A stretch of 19,713 bases of DNA from Pseudoflavonifractor sp964504285 (GCA_964504285.1 CAZDDZ010000049.1:1-19713), one strand, 5' to 3'. Numbered from the stretch's first letter, positions 1 through 8,660 are shown. Numbers and translations: made by a program. Notes: generated by a model from the letters alone, not told the origin.

Positions 1-519
1 CGCCAAGCCGAGTGGCTCTTCCTTCCCCAAAACTATCGCAGAATTGAGGGCGGCCTGGCCCCCTTCGGCTACGAAATTGGTGACGCGCGGCACTACTATC
101 TTCCCGATGTCTCCCTTCCCTTCACCACTCCCCGCACGCTGGTACGCTGGTATGAACGAGAAGCCATCGAGCAGTTTCGTGGCGATGATACCTGGAGCGA
201 GGCGCTGGCCTTCAACGCCCTTACCCCCGATATGCTGGCGGTGGCAGCGCTGGACAGCCATGGTGAACTCGCCGCGATGGCAGGCGCCAGTCAGGACAGC
301 CAGCGGATGTGGCAAATCGGTATTCGGGTGCTTCCCGCTCACCGCGGCAAAGGGCTGGGCGCCAACCTGACAGCGCTTTTAAAGGACGAGTTGCTCCGAC
401 GTGGTATTGTGCCCTTTTACAGTACGGCGGAGAGCCACATTGCCTCGCAGAACGTAGGTCTAAACGCCGGGTTTCGACCCGCTTTTGCCTACCTATACGC
501 CCAAGCGAAAGGAAAATGA
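1..519 (+). CDS. GNAT family N-acetyltransferase, 5' end missing
   Basis: The reading frame is open from base 1 and stops with TGA at 517-519, so the start lies upstream of the window and at least 172 residues are present. The C-terminal half carries the GNAT acetyl-CoA binding motif A: IGIRVLPAHRGKGLGANL, with the R-G-K-G-L-G pyrophosphate loop at about residues 118-123 of the visible part, followed by a helix and the SQNVGLNAGFRPAFAY ending typical of motif B. Family members move an acetyl group from acetyl-CoA to an amine; the substrate cannot be read from sequence. The next gene starts 3 bases after its stop and its ribosome binding site (AAAGGA) lies inside this gene, so the two are co-transcribed. 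The family call is secure; the specific role is unknown. Confidence 0.85.
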   Translation, partial: RQAEWLFLPQNYRRIEGGLAPFGYEIGDARHYYLPDVSLPFTTPRTLVRWYEREAIEQFRGDDTWSEALAFNALTPDMLAVAALDSHGELAAMAGASQDSQRMWQIGIRVLPAHRGKGLGANLTALLKDELLRRGIVPFYSTAESHIASQNVGLNAGFRPAFAYLYAQAKGK

Positions 520-522
520 CCA

Positions 523-1839
523 ATGGCAGATTTAGTTTATGATGAAACCGGCCGACTGCTTTTTACCAAGGAAATGAAGGAGGAATACACCCTTCTTGTT
601 CCCCAGATGCTCCCCGACCACTTCGCCATGATTGTTCGCATCATGCAGACCGAGGGTTACAAGGTAAAAATGCTGGACAATACCGGCAAGAGCGTGGTAG
701 ACGCAGGCCAAAAATATGTTCACAATGACGCTTGTTTTCCCGCAATCTTGGTGATTGGCCAGCTGATTGACGCGGTCAAAAACGGCTTATACGACAGCCA
801 CAAGGTTGCCCTGGTCATTACCCAGACCGGCGGCGGCTGCCGCGCCTCCAACTATATTCATATGCTGCGCAAGGCGCTGGAAAAGGCGGGGCTTGCCCAT
901 GTCCCGGTGATCTCCATTAACCTATCCGGTTTGGAGAAAAACCCCGGCTTTCGCCTTTCCCTTGGCTTCTTGCGCAAGACGGTGTTTGCGCTGATGTACG
1001 GCGACCTGATTATGAACGTAGGAAACCAGGTGCGCCCCTACGAGGTTACGCCTGGCGATACCGACCGGGCGGTAAGCCGCTGCATGGACTTTCTGCTGGA
1101 CGCCCTGGGACGGGGTGAAGGCATGACCCACAAAAGTATGGAAAAAAACTTTGACCGTATTATTGAGACGTTAGGCGCGGTACCTGTGGCAGGCCCCCCC
1201 AAGGTGCGTGTGGGCGTGGTTGGTGAAATTTACGTAAAATACGCCCCTCTTGGCAACAACAATTTGAATGATTTTCTGCTGGCAGAGGGAGCCGAGCCCG
1301 TGGTGCCCGGTTTAACCGACTTTATTATCTTTAAAATTTACAACCGTGACGTGGATGTAGACCTCTACGGCGGCAAATGGATTAAGCAGGCGATTTGCCG
1401 CTTCCTGGCCGGTTATGTGAAGAAGTACCAGCGGGCCATGATTGACTCGTTAAAGCGTTCGGGCCGTTTCCGTGCTCCCGGTGACTTTGACGAGCTTCAC
1501 AGCTACATCAAGGGCTATCTGGGTGACGGCAATAAGATGGGCGAGGGCTGGCTCCTCACCGCCGAAATGCTTGAACTGATTCATACCGGTGTGCCCAACA
1601 TTGTGTGCACTCAGCCCTTCGGCTGCCTACCCAATCACATCGTCGGCAAGGGTATGATTCGTAAGCTTAAGGACGACTATCCCCGAAGCAATGTGGTCGC
1701 CATAGATTACGACCCGGGCGCCACCAAAATCAATCAGGAAAACCGCATTAAGCTCATGCTGGCCAACGCCAAGGCCATGGCAAAAACAAACTTAGGCCAG
1801 GATGTTACATCCGTAGAAATGGAGCCGGCCGAAGTATGA
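523..1839 (+). CDS. 2-hydroxyacyl-CoA dehydratase activase-related protein (COG3581 type)
   Basis: This 438-residue protein resembles the C-terminal module of the very large BadF/2-hydroxyglutaryl-CoA dehydratase-activase proteins of Clostridia, here free-standing. Recognisable segments are YVHNDACFPAILVIGQ (residues 65-80), ITQTGGGCRASNY (99-111), GEIYVKYAPLGNNNLNDF (234-251) and CTQPFGCLPNH (362-372), then VVAIDYDPGAT near the end. Cys71, Cys106, Cys362 and Cys368 lie in these conserved blocks and could bind an iron-sulfur cluster, by analogy with the dehydratase D-components. The family is related to radical dehydration of 2-hydroxyacyl-CoA, but many members have no proven reaction. No BadF/HgdC ATPase or dehydratase alpha/beta subunit is visible nearby. 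It overlaps the following GNAT gene by ATGA. Start: ATG with AAAGGA upstream. Family call good, function open. Confidence 0.8.
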   Translation: MADLVYDETGRLLFTKEMKEEYTLLVPQMLPDHFAMIVRIMQTEGYKVKMLDNTGKSVVDAGQKYVHNDACFPAILVIGQLIDAVKNGLYDSHKVALVITQTGGGCRASNYIHMLRKALEKAGLAHVPVISINLSGLEKNPGFRLSLGFLRKTVFALMYGDLIMNVGNQVRPYEVTPGDTDRAVSRCMDFLLDALGRGEGMTHKSMEKNFDRIIETLGAVPVAGPPKVRVGVVGEIYVKYAPLGNNNLNDFLLAEGAEPVVPGLTDFIIFKIYNRDVDVDLYGGKWIKQAICRFLAGYVKKYQRAMIDSLKRSGRFRAPGDFDELHSYIKGYLGDGNKMGEGWLLTAEMLELIHTGVPNIVCTQPFGCLPNHIVGKGMIRKLKDDYPRSNVVAIDYDPGATKINQENRIKLMLANAKAMAKTNLGQDVTSVEMEPAEV

Positions 1840-2417
1840 GCGACTTGTATTTTATTGATGCCTGCACCGACGAGCACTTTCGCGCCATGAGTTTAATCCA
1901 CGCCCTTGGCTGGCGTGACACCTATGTGGGCTATGTTCCCGAGGAATATATGGCACGGGAAATCACTGATGACCGGTGGGTTTCATTTTTCCGTTCCGAC
2001 CACGAAACAGGCCGCTGTCACGGTCTTCTCCTTTACAGAGATAATACGCCTGTGGCCTGCATCAATTACGGTCCGGCTCGAATAGAAAACTACAACGCCG
2101 GATCTATCTGTACCTTTGATTCCAGCGGCTACGAGGGCTGGGGTGAGCTTATCTCCTTTTATACTCATCCCGAGGAGCGTGGCAAGGGCTACGGTGGACT
2201 GCTCTTCGAGGAAGCTCTCCGCCGCCTTTCCGCCGACGGATTCCAAAATGCTTTTGTCTTTGTCCTCCGGGAAAACGAAGGCGCCCGGCGTTTTTATTCC
2301 TCTCACGGTTTTTCTTGGGACGGTACTCATGCAGACATTCCCTTCCCGCCAAATGCAATATGCGTTGATCTGCGGTATGTACGGCATAATATCTCCCTTG
2401 GGGGTGGTCAAGGTTGA
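1836..2417 (+). CDS. GNAT family N-acetyltransferase
   Basis: A complete 193-residue GNAT protein. Motif A is FYTHPEERGKGYGGLLFEEA (about residues 108-127), containing the R-G-K-G-Y-G acetyl-CoA loop, and motif B is VLRENEGARRFYSSHGF (about 147-163), with the asparagine and tyrosine usual in this family. The N-terminal part (YFIDACTDEHFRAMSLIHA) is a typical GNAT first strand and helix. The gene overlaps the stop of the COG3581-type gene (ATGA at 1836-1839) and its own stop overlaps the TTG start of the lipoprotein gene, so translation of the three genes is probably coupled. The substrate is unknown. It is not a close duplicate of the first GNAT in this operon: the lengths of the pre-motif regions and the motif residues differ. 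Confidence 0.9.
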   Translation: MSDLYFIDACTDEHFRAMSLIHALGWRDTYVGYVPEEYMAREITDDRWVSFFRSDHETGRCHGLLLYRDNTPVACINYGPARIENYNAGSICTFDSSGYEGWGELISFYTHPEERGKGYGGLLFEEALRRLSADGFQNAFVFVLRENEGARRFYSSHGFSWDGTHADIPFPPNAICVDLRYVRHNISLGGGQG

Positions 2418-3253
2418 AAAAGCTGCCGACTTTGCTCCTGCTGCTTATATTGGCTTTGTCCAGCTGCAAGGCAGGGTCTCCCGCCCCTACCACTGCCGAA
2501 ACAGTTTTACCCACATTCTCGGCAAATCCCCCCGTCTCCTCCCCGGTGTCCACTCCATCTCCCACACCGGGAACGACTTGGTGGGAGGGGAAAACGGCAG
2601 GTACACTTCCCACCAGCATTGCTTCCGCAGACAGTATTTTAACTCTGGATGGGCCGGTTTGCCTGGCCCTGCTGCCGGAGGAAAGCATTGGCCTCTACGG
2701 TGACCCAGACCCTACCCTGGGCATTCTGCTGCGCAAGGGATCCCATTTGCAATTTTTTCCTCAGCTCTACTCCACTACTCGCTATGTCCTGCCGGAGCTT
2801 GTTTGGAATGATGTGGATGGAGACGCAAAAGAGGAGCTGGCCATTAAATATCTGGTTAGTGATACAGACGGCAGAATTGTCTATGAGTGGCATATTTACG
2901 AGTGGGACGGCGCGGAATGGACGGATAGGGGTTTTACACCGGAAGTCTATCTTCCTATTTTAAACGATCTGATTTCCTACCGTTATGAAAACGACGTCAT
3001 TACCCTTTCCGCCGGTGGTGACAGCATCACTGCCCACTATGACGGTGTGCAGGCCCTAAAGGGTCTGGCCGCGCCCGGAGATTTGGTCTTTTTTCGCTAT
3101 GAGGACAGCACTCTCAAGGTCGTATTTGCTCTTCAGCTGGCTTTATCTAATGGAGGCCGCTACGATATTGCAACCCTGACTGCTACCCTGACCTACGACG
3201 GCAATGGTTTTTCTATGACTAATTACTCCTTGGACGGCCTAAACAGCGTTTAA
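2414..3253 (+). CDS. Secreted lipoprotein with a possible FG-GAP/VCBS-like segment
   Basis: A 279-residue protein with a lipoprotein signal peptide: MKK, a leucine-rich core and lipobox LSSC, with the lipidated cysteine at residue 18. A low-complexity Thr/Ser/Pro linker (about 20-55) would extend the domain from the membrane surface. The body contains WNDVDGDAKEELAI (about 131-144), which has the D-x-D-G-D-x-x-E-E-L pattern of FG-GAP/VCBS calcium-binding repeats often found in Clostridia lipoproteins, followed by the aromatic-rich beta segment VYEWHIYEWDG. The rest looks like beta-strand-rich secreted sequence. Start: TTG at 2414, overlapping the previous stop as TTGA, which implies translational coupling. 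It is the last gene of the operon; a terminator follows 10 bases later. No enzyme motif is visible and the ligand is unknown. Confidence 0.8.
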   Translation: MKKLPTLLLLLILALSSCKAGSPAPTTAETVLPTFSANPPVSSPVSTPSPTPGTTWWEGKTAGTLPTSIASADSILTLDGPVCLALLPEESIGLYGDPDPTLGILLRKGSHLQFFPQLYSTTRYVLPELVWNDVDGDAKEELAIKYLVSDTDGRIVYEWHIYEWDGAEWTDRGFTPEVYLPILNDLISYRYENDVITLSAGGDSITAHYDGVQALKGLAAPGDLVFFRYEDSTLKVVFALQLALSNGGRYDIATLTATLTYDGNGFSMTNYSLDGLNSV

Positions 3254-3263
3254 CCAACATATA

Positions 3264-3300
3264 AACCGAAGGTATCTGTTCCGATACCTTCGGTTTTTTG
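3264..3300 (+). terminator. Rho-independent terminator after the lipoprotein gene
   Basis: A perfect 13-bp stem (AACCGAAGGTATC at 3264-3276 with its complement at 3283-3295) closes a 6-base loop and is followed by a T-run at 3294-3299. It ends the GNAT/COG3581/GNAT/lipoprotein operon and insulates the phosphoketolase gene. Confidence 0.92.
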
Positions 3301-3319
3301 TTTAATGTCTCAGTTACAC

Positions 3320-3348
3320 TTGACTTATGCTGATTAATTGAGGATAAT
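3320..3348 (+). promoter_or_regulatory. Sigma-A promoter of the phosphoketolase gene
   Basis: TTGACT (3320-3325) and GATAAT (3343-3348) are separated by exactly 17 bases, a near-consensus vegetative promoter. Transcription would begin near 3355, giving a leader of about 30 bases before the AAGGAGGA ribosome binding site at 3369-3376. No operator palindrome or riboswitch is evident in this short leader. Confidence 0.8.
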
Positions 3349-3383
3349 AGTTATAACTTACCCCACACAAGGAGGAACTTCTT

Positions 3384-5822
3384 ATGCCTAAGTCTCCAGG
3401 TATCGAACCTAAGCCGGTTCTTAAATCCGCAGCCCGCATGTCCAAGCGCGGCCCCCTGGACAGCGATCAGCTACGCAAAATGGACGCCTACTGGCGGGCC
3501 GCCAACTACCTCTCGGTGGGTCAGCTTTATCTGCTGGATAACCCCCTGCTTCACCAGCCCCTGTCTAAGGAGCATTTGAAGCGGGTCATTTTAGGTCATT
3601 GGGGTACCGCCCCGGGACAGAATTTTATTTACACCCATTTAAATCGGGTCATCACCCGGTACGACCTAAATATGATCTATGTTTCCGGCCCCGGTCACGG
3701 TGGGGAAGCTGTGGTGGCGCAAGCCTATCTGGAGGGTACTTACAGCGAGGTATATCCCAACGTCGGCCAAGACGAGGAGGGTATGAAGCGGTTGTTCCGC
3801 CAGTTTGCCTTCCCCGGGGGCATTACCAGCCACGCCGGCCCCCAAACCCCCGGATCAATTAATGAGGGCGGCGAGCTGGGCTACTCCCTTACCCATGCCT
3901 TTGGCGCAGTAATGGATAATCCCGACCTTATTGCCGCCTGTGTGGTGGGTGACGGCGAGGCCGAGGCTGCCCCGCTGGCCACTGCTTGGCAATGCAATAA
4001 GTTCATTAATCCCGTCTCCGATGGCGCGGTACTGCCTATCTTCCATCTTAACGGCTATAAAAGCGGCAATCCCTCCCTATTTGGCCGCATCACCACCGAG
4101 GAGCTGGAGATGTTCTTTAAGGGCTGCGGCTGGGAACCCCGCTTTGTAGATGGAGACGATCACGAAAAAATGCACCAGACCATGGCTGCCGCGCTGGACT
4201 GGGCTACCCGTGAAATCAGCCGCATTCAGGAGCACGCCCGCGGCAACCAAGACCCCACCCGTCCCCGCTGGCCCATGATTATTTTCCGCTCTCCCAAGGG
4301 GTGGACAGGCCCCAAGTCGGTAGACGGCCTGCCTGTGGAGGGCACTTACCGTTCCCACCGCATTCCGCTGTCGGTGAGCTACTCCCAGCCGGAGCGATTA
4401 AAGGATTTAGAGGCATGGCTGCGCAGCTATAAGCCAGAGGAGCTCTTTGATAAGGACGGCAAACTCCTGCCTGAACTGCGGGAGCTTGCCCCTACCGGAG
4501 TGCGCCGCATGGCCTCTAACCCCCACGCCAATGGCGGTCAGCTTCTTCGTGACCTGCGCCGCCCCGATTACCTCACTTATGCCGTCAACGTCCCTGCCCC
4601 CGGCGAGGCAGTGGCTGAGGATATGTGTGAATTGGGCAAGTACCTGCGTGATACGGTACGTTTAAATGCCGAGGCACGAAATTTCCGCATTTTTGCCCCA
4701 GATGAAGCTAGTTCTAACGGCTTGGACGCGATACTGGAAGCCACAGGCCGCCGCTGGAACAGTGATATGACCGACAGTGACACCGAGCTTGACCCTGAGG
4801 GCCGTCTGATGGACTCTATGCTCTCCGAGCACATGTGCCAGGGCTGGCTGGAGGGCTATCTTCTTACCGGACGGCACGGTATCTTCGCCAGTTACGAGGC
4901 ATTTATTCGCATTATTGACTCCATGTTTGCCCAGCATGCCAAATGGCTCAAGGTCTGCCGCCAGCTCCCCTGGCGACAGGACATTGCCTCTCTAAACTAT
5001 TTGCTTACCTCCAACGTGTGGCAGCAGGATCATAACGGCTTTACCCATCAGGACCCCGGCTTTTTGGACCATGTGGCAAATAAGAAGGCCGACGTAGTGC
5101 GGCTTTACCTCCCCCCCGACGCTAACTGTCTGCTCTCCACGTTTGACCACTGCATCAAAAGCCGGAATTATGTAAATGTTATTATCGCTTCGAAACACTC
5201 CCGGCCCCAGTGGCTGACTATGGAGCAGGCGGTTAAGCACTGCACACAAGGTATCGGCATTTGGCAGTGGGCCTCTAACGATCAGGGGCATGAGCCTGAT
5301 GTAGTGCTAGCCTGCTGCGGCGATACCCCCACCTTGGAAACACTGGCGGCGGTAACCATTCTGCGCCGGTATCTGCCCGAGCTCCATATCCGGGTAATTA
5401 ACGTGGTGGACTTAATGAAGCTTCAGCCCCACACAGAGCACCCCCACGGGCTTAGTGACGAGGACTACGACGCCTATTTTACCACCGACAAGCCTATTAT
5501 TTTCTGCTTCCACGGCTATCCTACCCTAGTGCATGAGCTGACGTACCGCCGCCACAACAAAAAGCTTCATGTACGCGGCTACAAGGAGGAGGGCACCATC
5601 ACCACGCCCTTTGATATGCGGGTACAGAACGATGTGGATCGCTATCATTTGGTCATGGATACCGTCAAGCGGCTGCCCCAGCTGGGAAATCGTGGCGCCT
5701 TCCTTATCCAGCTCATGCGGGATAAATTGGTGGAGCATCGGCAGTATATCACCACCTACGGCGAGGATATGCCCGAAATCCGTGACTGGAAATGGAACGG
5801 TGGAAAAGGTAACGAAGCATAA
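3384..5822 (+). CDS. xfp: Phosphoketolase (xylulose-5-phosphate/fructose-6-phosphate)
   Basis: This 812-residue protein is of normal family length and is a thiamine diphosphate enzyme that splits xylulose 5-phosphate (and often fructose 6-phosphate) with phosphate to acetyl phosphate plus glyceraldehyde 3-phosphate or erythrose 4-phosphate. Visible motifs: GHWGTAPGQNF (71-81), SGPGHGGEAVVAQAYLEG (101-118), the GGITSHAGPQTPGSINEGG block (145-163), and GDGEAEAAP (189-197), the cofactor/Mg-binding GDG motif. The C-terminal region has the family's HGYPTLVHELTYRR segment. The gene is transcribed alone from a strong promoter, with AAGGAGGA 7 bases before ATG. It gives a heterofermentative or pentose-using cell an ATP-yielding route through acetate kinase; neither pta nor ackA is in the window. 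Specificity for xylulose versus fructose substrate cannot be decided by eye. Confidence 0.97.
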   Translation: MPKSPGIEPKPVLKSAARMSKRGPLDSDQLRKMDAYWRAANYLSVGQLYLLDNPLLHQPLSKEHLKRVILGHWGTAPGQNFIYTHLNRVITRYDLNMIYVSGPGHGGEAVVAQAYLEGTYSEVYPNVGQDEEGMKRLFRQFAFPGGITSHAGPQTPGSINEGGELGYSLTHAFGAVMDNPDLIAACVVGDGEAEAAPLATAWQCNKFINPVSDGAVLPIFHLNGYKSGNPSLFGRITTEELEMFFKGCGWEPRFVDGDDHEKMHQTMAAALDWATREISRIQEHARGNQDPTRPRWPMIIFRSPKGWTGPKSVDGLPVEGTYRSHRIPLSVSYSQPERLKDLEAWLRSYKPEELFDKDGKLLPELRELAPTGVRRMASNPHANGGQLLRDLRRPDYLTYAVNVPAPGEAVAEDMCELGKYLRDTVRLNAEARNFRIFAPDEASSNGLDAILEATGRRWNSDMTDSDTELDPEGRLMDSMLSEHMCQGWLEGYLLTGRHGIFASYEAFIRIIDSMFAQHAKWLKVCRQLPWRQDIASLNYLLTSNVWQQDHNGFTHQDPGFLDHVANKKADVVRLYLPPDANCLLSTFDHCIKSRNYVNVIIASKHSRPQWLTMEQAVKHCTQGIGIWQWASNDQGHEPDVVLACCGDTPTLETLAAVTILRRYLPELHIRVINVVDLMKLQPHTEHPHGLSDEDYDAYFTTDKPIIFCFHGYPTLVHELTYRRHNKKLHVRGYKEEGTITTPFDMRVQNDVDRYHLVMDTVKRLPQLGNRGAFLIQLMRDKLVEHRQYITTYGEDMPEIRDWKWNGGKGNEA

Positions 5823-5830
5823 TTGTTTAA

Positions 5831-5890
5831 AAGATCGGCGTAACCGCTATGACCTCAGAGGTCATAGCGGTTACGCCGATCTTGCTTTTT
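5831..5890. terminator. Bidirectional terminator between phosphoketolase and ftsK
   Basis: A perfect 25-bp inverted repeat (5831-5855 with 5859-5883) separated by only 3 bases. On the + strand it is followed by GCTTTTTACTTTT; on the - strand its arm ends in CTTTT. It lies 8 bases after the phosphoketolase stop and 15 bases beyond the ftsK stop, so it can end transcription from both convergent genes. Confidence 0.9.
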
Positions 5891-5898
5891 ACTTTTAT

Positions 5899-8502
5899 CT
5901 ACGATTCTCCCATATCAAAGGGCGGCATGTCACGGCCCTGGGGAATTGCGTCTCCCTCAAAGTCCAGCTCATCGGGGACGGGCCCCGTGTCGGGGGCGGT
6001 ATCCACCATTCCCTGCCGGAACTGCATTTCCTGCCACTGCTCCTTGGTAATCAGAAGTTGCCGGGGCTTAGAGCCCTCAAAGGGGCCCACAACCCCTTTC
6101 TCCTCCATCTGATCTACCAGGCGGGCCGCCCGGGAATAGCCAAGCTTCAAACGGCGCTGAAGCATGGAAACGCTTGCCATACCAGTCTCCACCACCACCT
6201 CAATGGCGGCGGGAAGCAGCTCATCGTAGTCGTCACCCACCTCGTTGGGAGCAGATCCGCCCACGCCCTTGCTCCCCTTCTCCTTCTCGGCAGCATGCTG
6301 CTCAATTTCGTGAATGATGGTCTCATCATAGGTTGCCGAGCCGCTGCGTTTAACAAACTCTACCACGCTCGCAACCTCCTCATCAGAGATCAGGCACCCC
6401 TGCACCCGCTGAGGCTTGCCGGTTCCTAACGGGAAATAGAGCATATCACCCCGACCCACCAGCTTTTCCGCTCCGGTGGTATCCAGGATGATGCGGGACT
6501 CCAGGCTGGAAGCTACCGCAAAGGCAATACGAGAGGGGATATTGGCCTTCATCAGGCCGGTAATAACATCGGCAGAGGGCCGCTGGGTCGCAATAATCAG
6601 GTGCATGCCAGAGGCACGGCCCATCTGCGCCACACGGCAAATGGATTCCTCCACCTCCTTGGCGGCTACCAGCATCAGATCGGCCAGCTCGTCAATGACC
6701 ACCACCACCTGGGGCATTTTTGGCATGCCCTCAGTCTTGGCGGCCTGTGCGTTATAGGATGCCAGGTCACGAACTCCCACCTCGGAGAAGGCGCGGTAGC
6801 GTTTCATCATTTCGGTCACTGCCCATTGCAGGGCGCCCGCGGCCTTTTTGGGGTCGGTTACCACAGGAATGAGCAGGTGCGGAATGCCGTTATAAATTCC
6901 CAGCTCCACCATCTTAGGGTCAACCATGATGAGGCGAACCTCCTCGGGCGTGGCCTTGTAGAGGAGAGAGATAATCAGCGAGTTGGTGCACACCGATTTA
7001 CCGGAGCCGGTGGTCCCGGCTATCAGCAGATGTGGCAGCTTTGCGATGTTACCCACAATACTGTTGCCGCCAATATCCTTACCCACGGCAAAACAGACCT
7101 TGGAGCTGTGGCCGGTAAATTCCTTGGAGTCAATGACCTCGTGAATGTACACAGGGGAAACCAGCTTGTTTGGTACTTCAATACCAACCATGGAAATTTT
7201 GTCCGGAATAGGGGCGATACGTACACCGGTTGCACCCAGCGCAAGGGCAATGTCATCAGCCAGGTTGGTTAGCTTGTTTAGCCGCACACCCTGGTCCAGT
7301 TCCAGCTCGTACCGGGTAACCGACGGTCCCCGGGTCACATTTGTAATATTGGCCTCAATGCCAAAGGAGCGAATGGTGTCGGCCAGACGGGTTTGATTGC
7401 TCTTGAGTTCCCCGATTGCATCGGCCCCGATTACGGTGTCTCCCTCCTTCAAAAGGGATGCCGGAGGGTATTGATAAGCGGCGGGACCTTCAATCAGCTT
7501 CTTCTCAATATCGTGTGCCACCTCGGCGGCGGCTTGCGCCGTTTCGGCAGGCTTCACTTTGGGTACAGCAGGCTCGCGGATAATTTCCGGCATGGGCGGC
7601 ACTGCTGCCGGAACAGGTGGAACAGGCGCATGGTCAGGAAATACCTCAGTCTCCTCCGCCTCCGGGTTAGGCTCCTCCGTCTTGCCGGTAAGTACCTGAT
7701 CGGGTGTGGGAACCGCTGGTTTGCGGTTAAAAAGCTTATCCTTAATACTTGGCTGCACTACCGGCGCAGCAGGCGGGACGGAGGGCTCGTCCACCGGAAT
7801 ATCAATATTGGGCTTGCGCCGCCCCTGCTCCTCTTGCACAGGCTCCCGCACAGGTGGGGCCTTTACCGGCTTAGCCTTGCGCTCGGGCAGCTCCTCCTCC
7901 TCGTACTCGGGGTGAGGGCGATTGCGAATTGCGTCTACAATGTCTACAATGGTGACATTAAAAACCGCCATCAGCATTACTGCGCCACACAAAATAAAAA
8001 CGATCTCAGAGCCTAGGCGGCTAAAAACAGCCGTAAAGGCAATTGCCAGTACACCGGATACTACGCCGCCACTTTGAAGCATTTGTCCGTCTGCCCAGAG
8101 GCTTTTTATCATACTCCAACTCCAAGGGTATTCCCCTTTTGACAGGAAAAGGTGGAGAAGACAGCCCATCAGCAGCGGGAACAGCAGGGCGCACCACACT
8201 CGGCCCTTAACGGGTCGCCCTCGGTGGAAGAGCAGAACTATGCCGGAAATCAGCAGCATAGGCGGCACCAGCCAAAAGCCATACCCCAGCAGCCCCTTTA
8301 GCCCTCCACAAAAAAGGTCAATAAAAATGGCCTGAACCTGGAAGTACCCAAAGGCAGAAAAGAGTGCCAAAAGCAGGCACACAGCCGCCCCAATTTCACG
8401 CCGAATGGGCTTGGGCGAAGCCTTCTTCCGTGTGCTGCCGGAACTTTTACGCCGATTAGAGGAGGCTGATTTCCCTCCTGTTTTCTTTTGTGCAGTTGCC
8501 AT
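5899..8502 (-). CDS. ftsK: DNA translocase FtsK/SpoIIIE
   Basis: An 867-residue ATP-driven, double-stranded DNA pump that moves chromosome ends through the division or sporulation septum. The N-terminus is basic (Lys/Ser/Arg-rich, 1-35), followed by four or five membrane segments at roughly 36-58, 72-92, 102-120 and 145-185. A Pro/Glu-rich linker spans about 193-335. The motor has Walker A GTTGSGKS (496-503), Walker B VVVVIDELADL (599-609) and the conserved MGRASGMHLIIATQRP stretch. The C-terminal winged-helix gamma domain (about 757-820, MLQRRLKLGYSRAARLVDQME) reads orientation sequences. Start chosen at ATG 8502, which has AAAGGA about 8 bases upstream; an in-frame TTG at 8580 has no ribosome binding site. 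The upstream neighbour on this strand is tepA, as near spoIIIE in Bacillus. FtsK and SpoIIIE cannot be separated by sequence alone. Confidence 0.96.
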   Translation of the reverse strand: MATAQKKTGGKSASSNRRKSSGSTRKKASPKPIRREIGAAVCLLLALFSAFGYFQVQAIFIDLFCGGLKGLLGYGFWLVPPMLLISGIVLLFHRGRPVKGRVWCALLFPLLMGCLLHLFLSKGEYPWSWSMIKSLWADGQMLQSGGVVSGVLAIAFTAVFSRLGSEIVFILCGAVMLMAVFNVTIVDIVDAIRNRPHPEYEEEELPERKAKPVKAPPVREPVQEEQGRRKPNIDIPVDEPSVPPAAPVVQPSIKDKLFNRKPAVPTPDQVLTGKTEEPNPEAEETEVFPDHAPVPPVPAAVPPMPEIIREPAVPKVKPAETAQAAAEVAHDIEKKLIEGPAAYQYPPASLLKEGDTVIGADAIGELKSNQTRLADTIRSFGIEANITNVTRGPSVTRYELELDQGVRLNKLTNLADDIALALGATGVRIAPIPDKISMVGIEVPNKLVSPVYIHEVIDSKEFTGHSSKVCFAVGKDIGGNSIVGNIAKLPHLLIAGTTGSGKSVCTNSLIISLLYKATPEEVRLIMVDPKMVELGIYNGIPHLLIPVVTDPKKAAGALQWAVTEMMKRYRAFSEVGVRDLASYNAQAAKTEGMPKMPQVVVVIDELADLMLVAAKEVEESICRVAQMGRASGMHLIIATQRPSADVITGLMKANIPSRIAFAVASSLESRIILDTTGAEKLVGRGDMLYFPLGTGKPQRVQGCLISDEEVASVVEFVKRSGSATYDETIIHEIEQHAAEKEKGSKGVGGSAPNEVGDDYDELLPAAIEVVVETGMASVSMLQRRLKLGYSRAARLVDQMEEKGVVGPFEGSKPRQLLITKEQWQEMQFRQGMVDTAPDTGPVPDELDFEGDAIPQGRDMPPFDMGES

Positions 8503-8584
8503 GAAACCAATCCTTTCCGGATCTAACTTAAAACGCCGTTTATGCAGGAAACAACACCCGAACGGCAAATAGACATACAAGTTT

Positions 8585-8593
8585 ATATTACCA
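8585..8593 (-). promoter_or_regulatory. Possible extended -10 promoter of ftsK
   Basis: On the minus strand TGGTAATAT is an extended -10 (TG-N-TAATAT) about 80 bases before the chosen ftsK start. No good -35 box lies at the usual distance. The remaining bases 8503-8660 are AT-rich, non-coding, and otherwise show nothing recognisable. It would let ftsK be expressed independently of tepA across the repeat-filled gap. Confidence 0.3.
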
Positions 8594-8660
8594 CAATTGG
8601 CAGGAGATTTCCATCCTTTTTATTTTAGTTATGTAAACATGAAAATTTTGTTGCTTTACA

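Noticed and set aside
2116..2703. A 195-codon plus-strand frame overlapping the second GNAT and the lipoprotein gene.
   Set aside because: Both overlapped genes have strong family or signal-peptide evidence in their own frames; this frame has neither.
1..3253. The GNAT/COG3581/GNAT/lipoprotein operon considered as a toxin-antitoxin or defence module.
   Set aside because: Neither GNAT has an adjacent ribbon-helix-helix antitoxin, the genes are of normal enzyme length, and no nuclease or sensor domain is present.
5569..6429. A 286-codon open frame on the plus strand running into the ftsK region.
   Set aside because: It lies antisense to the end of ftsK and overlaps phosphoketolase in another frame; the translation has no recognisable motif and it crosses the terminator hairpin.
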